The translations under genes were made by a program, and so were the position numbers. Source: Cepaea nemoralis (taxonomy: Eukaryota > Mollusca > Gastropoda > Stylommatophora > Helicidae). From it: 64,000 nt of DNA. Positions within the stretch are counted from its first letter, which is position 1; each line of letters opens with the position of its first letter. The notes beneath the pieces are model-generated. The model worked only from the letters and a program-made list of their open reading frames with translations, ran no database searches and was not told the DNA's origin. The DNA is taken from positions 62,001 through 126,000 of the forward strand of contig JACEFZ010022361.1 in assembly GCA_014155875.1 (NCBI GenBank), in the 5' to 3' direction. Positions 58,080-64,000 of the stretch are shown here, one piece after another.

Positions 58080-58455
58080 CTAACAGCATAGACAGAATAT
58101 CCGAAAACAATAACTAAGACATAATTGGTAATATCTGTAATTAAACAAACAACATGAACAGAAGGCTTGGAAAAAATAACTGAGATATACTTGATAATAG
58201 TGAAAAACAGTTAAGCTAACAACATGGACAGAAGGCTTGAAAAGAACAGCTAACACATTATCGGTAATAGAAGCAATTAAGCTAACAATATGGACAGAAG
58301 GCTTGAAAACAACAACTAAGATATAACTGTTAAGTCCGAAGAATATAAACTAACGTTCATGACATATTAACTGTGTCCGAAGAATATAAACTAACGTTCA
58401 TGACATATTAACTGTGTCCGAAGAATATAAACTAACGTTCATGACATATTAACTG
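58080..58455. repeat. Tandem repeats of about 60 bp then 41 bp
   Basis: Four diverged units around TTAAGCTAACAACATGGACA and GAAGGCTTGAAAA are followed by three near-identical units of GAAGAATATAAACTAACGTT and CATGACATATTAACTGTGTCC. Confidence 0.85.
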
Positions 58456-58535
58456 TGGCGGACCAGATCTAATAAGAGGAGACAAAACCGCTAACAGGAC
58501 ATTAACATTTGAAGCATGTTGTCTATTGTCTAATG

Positions 58536-58938
58536 CAGTGGTTCTCAACCTTTTTTTTTTGTTTGTTCCATGCACCCTTTCTCCATATGTTCAGAATGTC
58601 ATTCTCTAACCCCCTCCCCCCTTTCGTACTTCCTCTCTATAAACCCCCCCCCCCGCCCCTAAACAGTATACGTAAAAATGGAAGCTAAATTTAATAACAC
58701 ATACTAGAACAAGTCTAGACGTCTACATAAAACGTGCTATGCGGGACTAATTACTCTATAAAACGAATTTAAGAAGGGCGAGAAGTTCAAAACCGTAAAG
58801 TATGGAGGGAAAAACAATATCAAGTAATCGGTTAATGTATTAACGCGATCTTGAAATAATCTTAATCCCCCTCCCCCGGAAATTCTAAATCCCCCCTCTC
58901 TTGGGGGGGGGGAATTCCCCACCGGTTGAGAACCACCG
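58536..58938. mobile_element. 403-bp hAT-type MITE with 8-bp TSD
   Basis: The ends CAGTGGTTCTCAACC and GGTTGAGAACCACCG form inverted repeats of the hAT/Charlie type. GTCTAATG lies on both sides (58528-58535 and 58939-58946), the 8-bp duplication expected for hAT. The interior is non-coding with C/G runs. Confidence 0.9.
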
Positions 58939-58946
58939 GTCTAATG

Positions 58947-59660
58947 TTTAAGGGGGCCCACTTCATCAGGGTCCCACATCGGGCCAGCTGATACCCAGGC
59001 CTATCGACATGGAACTTGTTGATGATGATGATAATGTTCTATTCTAATTATTTAGTTTAAAATAATACGTAACTGAGTTGTGATAAGTTAAAGTAGGAGT
59101 AATAACTATCTGGGAATGATAGACTTAAAGCAATAATTATCTGGGAATGATGGAATTTAAGTATTAACTATCTCTAAATGAAGGTATTAAAGTAAAAAAA
59201 AAAAATAGATTGATATAGTCACTATTTATATCACCATCAGCATCAAATAAGAAGATTAATATTAAAAAAGAGAAGCAACGGCTGCAGCAGGATATAACAA
59301 TATAACAAGATGAATCTGCGGGCGACCATTGTTTGTCATCTGTGCGCTGTTATCTCTCCAAGCCTTCATACAACACTGTCCGGTGTCGTCTCTTTTTTGC
59401 CTCCCCCAGTTTGTTTTACACGTGTATATAATACAACTAGAACACGGTAAGTAAAGTTAGTCAAGGACCTCTGTGTACACACATGAGGCATATTGGTATC
59501 ACGGCAGATAAGGAAATAACGGACCTTTTACGTACTGTGTAAGTCAGGGCTCGGCAACCCTTTTGTATGAAGTAAAAACAGTTAGATATATGCCACATAC
59601 TAAAAACGAACAGCAAAGACATACGACGAATAGAGATAGCAGGCAGTGAAACAAATTATA
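58947..59660. other. Intergenic DNA with minor repeats
   Basis: A half-arm of the palindromic element (GGCTGCAGCAGGATATAACA) lies at about 59278-59300. A CAGGGCTCGGCAACCC at 59546 resembles a hAT terminus, but I could not find its partner. Confidence 0.4.
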
Positions 59661-59667
59661 ATAGGTA

Positions 59668-59787
59668 AGAGAAGTCACGTCTGCACCAGGATATAACAGT
59701 AGGAAATAAAAAGAGGTTGCAGAAGTTACACGTACCTAACTGTTGTTATTTCCTATTGTTATATCCTGGTGCAGCCGTTACTTCTCT
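59668..59787. mobile_element. Palindromic MITE-like element, copy 2
   Basis: Arms 59668-59712 and 59743-59787 are 45-bp inverted repeats (about 41 paired) around a 30-bp loop. Each arm contains CTGCACCAGGATATAACA or its near-identical partner. Confidence 0.8.
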
Positions 59788-60139
59788 CAACCTTTTCGTA
59801 ATGTTGTCTGTAATATTGCAGAGTCACCCAGCATGCCAACCTAAGTACAGAACTTCGTCAAGGTCAATCACTGTTCTACACTTTCTCAGTTTCCACTAGA
59901 TTACGTCCATCTCCAATATCTAACTACGTTCGTTTTGAAGGGGTGTGAACACATCAATAGCTGTACTAGTACAACAATTATGTCCTTCAATGTAATTCGA
60001 CATTCAGTTTGTTTATGAGCTCGTATATTGCATTACAATCCACTCAGCGAGCCAATGAAAATCGTTCCACGTGCCAAGCGTGCCGTAGGTTGTCGATGGC
60101 CTGGTGTAGGTAGTCTAGTCTGTCAACTGTCTGTCATTT

Positions 60140-60350
60140 ACTGCCTTTAGTACCTTGCGGCGTATGGCAGGTGGTCTTGACCCTGGGGCATTAGTGCCGC
60201 CTGTTTAGTGCGGTCACCGCGAACTGCAGGTTAGGGTTCTCCCCCCCCCCCCCCCCCCGACAAAAAAAACCCCCACACCTTACCGAGGATTCGAATCCGG
60301 GTCTCCTGAAGGAGGATCCGGTATTCTAGCCACTCCGCCAGCCGCTCCTC
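60140..60350 (-). repeat. SINE family D, tRNA-derived
   Basis: On the - strand the head reads GGCTGGCGGAGTGGCTAGAA (A box) and CCGGATTCGAATCCTCGG (B box), a class II (Leu/Ser-like) tRNA resemblance. The body has GGTTAGGGTT and a G/C tract (poly-C at 60241-60258 on +), then GGTACTAAAGGCAG at the 3' end. Confidence 0.8.
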
Positions 60351-60544
60351 GGTGTAGGTAGTGATAGCCTAACAATATTAATAGCCTAACAATATTAATA
60401 ATATTGTATAGACCATTCGGGACTCAGTGTGTGATGTATTCAATATTACGCCGGCAATCTTTACTTCCCAAGAGATTTCCTGGTATCAATCTAAGGTTGC
60501 TTCGACTCGGGAACCCTAGTCGATTCTAAACACCCCCTTCTATG

Positions 60545-60925
60545 CCTGCCGCGGTCTTGATTGGGGCGAATTTGTCAAATTGACCTGGTCTTCTAGGTCC
60601 ACACAGAGTGGCCTAAAATGGGCACCAGAAAATGCCTGGGGAGGTAAAGCGGATGGCGGGATACTGACCACATCCCCACCGAGTGCCGGTTGGTCTATAT
60701 AAATTATGGGTCTAGAACCATGTTGTGTTATAACGTGTCGGTATGGGAGCCGGTCGTTCAGAAAGTAATGGCAAACTACTGAATGTTAACCAAAAAACAT
60801 GCCTAGTACATCAATAGCAGCTGAAAAATGCTGGTGTTGACTGCAACGTCCTGTAAGGGATATATGCAACATTAAAAAAAACACCATATATCCTTAAGGC
60901 GTGTAAGAGGGTTCTATGCTTTTTT
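60545..60925 (+). repeat. SINE family C copy, split by a SINE family A
   Basis: CCTAAAATGGGCACCAGAAA, CTGACCACATCCCC and GGGTCTAGAACCAT precede the break; CACCATATATCCTTAAGGCG and TGTAAGAGGGTTCT follow it. The piece between is SINE A at about 60740-60880. Confidence 0.65.
60745..60880 (+). repeat. SINE family A, 5'-truncated copy
   Basis: It runs from GCCGGTCGTTCAGAAAGTAA to CCTGTAAGGGATATATGCAA plus an A-rich tail. Confidence 0.8.
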
Positions 60926-61084
60926 TCACTTCGGTATGGATTTGGAAGACATGGCCCCTGGTAGGCAGGCATGCACTCTAATCGCTGCGCCACGTTGGGT
61001 CTCATACATGTAAAAAAAAAAAAAAAAAAAAAAGCACAGACATACAAGAAACAGCTACATCACACAGACATACAAGAAACAGCT

Positions 61085-61332
61085 AAGACTCATGTATTTG
61101 TCTGTATTTTGTTTTCATGAGAAGCAACATATTCTTTCTCATGTGTGTTTACATGCACATGCAATTGTGATGTGTGCGTTGGATGCCCTAACTGCTAATT
61201 TTGCAAGATTTTGAATAACTTAATAACGTTTGGTATATATAACTTTTACATCTCCCGTATTTAAACAAACATATCTTTAATATAGACATGATCAGCAGAG
61301 GTTTGTAATTACAGACATGATCTGCAGAGAGT
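61085..61332 (+). repeat. Diverged duplicate of 63112-63370
   Basis: Both carry AGACTCATGTATTTGTCTGT, GAGAAGCAACATATT, GCGTTGGATGCCCTAACTG and ACATCTCCCGTATTTAAACA in the same order. Confidence 0.9.
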
Positions 61333-61334
61333 TC

Positions 61335-61865
61335 TCCTACAAGAAACAGCTACATCACACAGACATACAAGAAACAGCTATATCGCACATACATAAAATA
61401 AACAGTTACATCTACGTAAGGCGTGACAGAAACAACTACGCAGACACACAAGAAACAGGTACTCACACAGACATACAAGAAGCGGCTACATCACATAAAA
61501 ATAAAAGAAGCAACAACACAACACAGACATACAAGAAAGAACTACATCACACAGACATACAAGAAACAACTACATCACACAGACATACAAGAAACAACTA
61601 CATCACACAGACATACAAGAAAGAACTACATCACACAGACATACAAGAAAGAACTACATCACACAGACATACAAGAAAGAACTACATCACACAGACATAC
61701 AAGAAAGAACTACATCACACAGACATACAAGAAAGAACTACATCACACAGACATACAAGAAACAGCTACATCACATAAACATAACAGAAACAACAACACA
61801 ACCTAGACATACAAGAAACAACTACATCACACAGACATACAAGAAACAACTACATCACACAGAAT
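61335..61865. repeat. 28-bp tandem repeat, about 16 copies
   Basis: The unit is ACAGACATACAAGAAACAAC, TACATCAC; the left part is more diverged, and isolated units lie at 61035-61085. Confidence 0.95.
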
Positions 61866-62255
61866 ACAGAAGACAGAGAAGAGTGAAGAGGAGTGGCAAC
61901 AGCAGAAGTCTTCACCGCCACTCGTCGGACAGACTCACCCGAGGAGGATGAGGATGATTGTGAATCTGAGGAACTTGCGCATTGACATGTCGGAGTGGGT
62001 GTACTCTGGGCTTGGGTCTGCCCAATTCTTGATTTCTCGCGATGCTTCAATACGTTGCAGGTGAGAGATGCATTTACTGGCTAATATTGTTTGTTTTTTA
62101 ATTCTATAAATACAGATGTCGAACACATTAATATTTCAGTTTATCTACCATTTGCGTTCTCTCTTTCTCGCCACTTTCTGTCTGTCTCCCACTCTGTCTT
62201 TCCCTTTGCCTGTCTCTAGCTGACTCTCACTCTGCTTGTATCTGACTTTTTCTGT
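61866..62255. other. Unassigned
   Basis: Non-repetitive sequence between two arrays, with nothing I can support. Confidence 0.35.
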
Positions 62256-62256
62256 G

Positions 62257-62530
62257 CGCCGCTGTCTCTCTGTCTTTCTGTCTGTCTCTGTCGCTCTATG
62301 TCTCTATCTGCATCTATGTGTGTCTTTCTGTCTGTCTCTGTCGCTCTATGTCTCTATCTGCATCTATGTGTGTCTTTCTGTCTGTCTCTGTCGCTCTATG
62401 TCTCTATCTGCATCTATGTGTGTCTTTCTGTCTGTCTCTGTCGCTTTATGTCTCTATCTGCATCTATGTGTGTCTTTCTGTCTGTCTCTGTCGCTCTATG
62501 TCTCTATCTGCATCTATGTGTGTCTTTCTG
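62257..62530. repeat. 50-bp tandem repeat, about five copies
   Basis: The unit is TGTCTTTCTGTCTGTCTCTG, TCGCTCTATGTCTCTATCTG, CATCTATGTG. Confidence 0.96.
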
Positions 62531-62574
62531 TCCCTCTGTTTTTGTCTTTTTCTCTCCTTGTATGTCTAATCTGT

Positions 62575-62588
62575 GTCTCTCATTCTCT

Positions 62589-62633
<45 letters not shown>

Positions 62634-62660
62634 CTCTCTCTCTCTCTCTCTCCCTCTCCC
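62575..62660. repeat. CT microsatellite
   Basis: Runs of CTCTCT with short interruptions. Confidence 0.95.
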
Positions 62661-62724
62661 ATTATTCAATTCCAATCAACAAGTGTATCCTAAAAATGAA
62701 GGCTGGCCACACCGATTTCGAAAT

Positions 62725-62794
62725 CTGCCTGCCTGCCTGCCTGCCTGCCTGTCTGTCTGTCTGTCTCTGTCTGTTGTCTGTCTGCCTGCCTGCC

Positions 62795-62853
<59 letters not shown>
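62725..62853. repeat. TGCC/TGTC tetranucleotide microsatellite
   Basis: CTGCCTGC units pass into CTGTCTGT units. Confidence 0.97.
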
Positions 62854-63111
62854 ACACTTTGACAGACCGCTCTATGCCCATCTCCTATTTTATCTCCCCA
62901 CCTGTATCGTTGTCTACTTCTTGCTTGACAGTATTTAACTGTTCCACCAAACATGGTGTGTATAAGAGTACATCGTCTTTGAATAAGGCCAAAAATTTGC
63001 CAACATGCTTGTTATTGCTTCCACTGTCTCTGTTCGTTTTTAGCATCTTTAGGACTCATGTATTTGTCTTTTAGGGCTCTATTTGTCTTTTAGGACTCAT
63101 GTATTTGTCTT

Positions 63112-63370
63112 TTAAGACTCATGTATTTGTGTGTAGTTTGTTTTTCGTGAGAAGCAACATATTTTTTCTCATGTGTGTTTATATGCACACGCAATTGTGA
63201 TGTTTGCGTTGGATGCCCTAACTGTTTTAAATTTTTCAAGATTTTGAACAACTTAATAACATTTGATATATATAACTTTTACATCTCCCGTATTTAAACA
63301 AACATATCTTTAATCTAGCCATGATCAGTAGAGGTTTTTAATACAGAAATGATCTGCAGAGAGTTGTAAT
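63112..63370 (+). repeat. Diverged duplicate of 61085-61332
   Basis: Order and content match the first copy, with scattered substitutions and small indels. Confidence 0.9.
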
Positions 63371-63990
63371 TAGATATTATATCCAGAGGTTTGTTATATG
63401 GACATGAACTGTAGCGATTTGTAATTAGACATAATATGTAGAGATTTGTAATATAGACACGATTTGTATAGATGTGTTATATAGACATGTTCTGTAGAGA
63501 TTTGCAATTAGACATAATCTGTAGTGATTTGTTATATAGACATGTTCTGTAGAGATGTGTATTTAGACATGATCTGTAGAGAGGTATATATAGACATGAT
63601 CTGTAAAAAGTTGTTATATGACATGATCTGTAGAGAGGTATATATAGACATGATCTGTAAAAAGTTGTTATATAGACATGATCTGTAGAGATTTTCATAA
63701 CGCATGATCAGTAGAGATTTGTTATATAAACATGATCAGTTGATATTTGTTATATAGAATAATCAGTTGAGATTGTTATATAGACATGATCAGTTGATAT
63801 TGTATATAGAATAATCAGTTGAGATTGTTATATAACATGATCATAGAAATGTTATATAGAATAATCAGTTGAGATTTGTTATATAAACTGATCAGTGATA
63901 TTTGTTATATAGAATAATCAAGGGTTTTGATCAGTATAATTGTTATATAGAATAATCAGTTAGATTTGTTATATAAAATGCTGCATCTAT
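63371..63990. repeat. Degenerate tandem repeat of about 30 bp to window end
   Basis: Units built on TTGTTATATAGACATGATCT and GTAGAGA recur about 20 times, with single-base losses increasing towards the end. That may be real decay or read error. Confidence 0.85.
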
Positions 63991-64000
63991 GTGTGTTTTT

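Noticed and set aside
59546..59562. hAT-like terminus CAGGGCTCGGCAACCC
   Set aside because: No partner inverted repeat or 8-bp duplication was found nearby, so it is not listed as an element.
62236..62954. Cys/Leu/Ser-rich ORFs and a TDRQTDRQ repeat frame
   Set aside because: Translations of CT, TGTC and 50-bp repeats; no gene evidence.

Overview
This is eukaryotic, repeat-rich nuclear DNA. Spliced genes with GT-AG introns, several clades of non-LTR retrotransposon, tRNA-headed SINEs, TTAA- and 8-bp-TSD miniature DNA transposons and long minisatellites all point to an invertebrate metazoan. A mollusc, perhaps a gastropod, is my best guess, but that is inference from repeat style and is weak.

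Two host genes can be supported. (1) On the + strand, 1197-19685 holds the last four coding exons of Axin, the Wnt-pathway scaffold. All four junctions are canonical and in phase, and the last two exons form the C-terminal DIX polymerisation domain. The earlier exons (RGS, GSK3- and beta-catenin-binding parts) lie upstream of the window. (2) On the - strand, 56161-38241 holds a three-exon gene for a 150-residue Pro/Trp/Tyr-rich protein that I do not recognise. Its exons join perfectly in phase.

Layout: 1-1196 is Axin intron. 1425-6874 is an Axin intron with a 5'-truncated LINE carrying an intact RT and a zinc finger. 7019-10260 is an Axin intron with 42-bp and 39-bp minisatellites. 10441-19549 is an Axin intron holding SINEs, an almost intact 4.2-kb RNase-H LINE flanked by a 12-bp target duplication, a mariner scrap and a second LINE. 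19686-31450 is mostly unique or intergenic DNA with a few SINEs and TTAA-type MITEs. 31575-34770 is an RTE-like LINE interrupted by the 3' end of another retrotransposon with a perfect 12-bp TSD. 34767-37770 is a mosaic of MITEs and LINE 3' ends. 38241-56161 is the small - strand gene; its second intron contains a roughly 10-kb array of a 48-bp repeat with a duplicated 1.56-kb spacer, and its first intron contains 53-, 59- and 41-bp arrays. 56300-58030 is a second RTE copy with a SINE inside. 58500-64000 is hAT-type and palindromic MITEs, SINEs, and 28-, 50- and about 30-bp tandem repeats.

The long ORFs across the 39-, 42- and 48-bp arrays are artefacts of repeat periods divisible by three. 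I found no operon-like or bacterial system. The most interesting signals are the unknown 150-aa gene carrying a giant intronic minisatellite, a minisatellite made from a piece of reverse-transcriptase coding sequence, the nested retrotransposon forming a chimeric ORF, and several apparently uncatalogued SINE/MITE families with visible target-site duplications.
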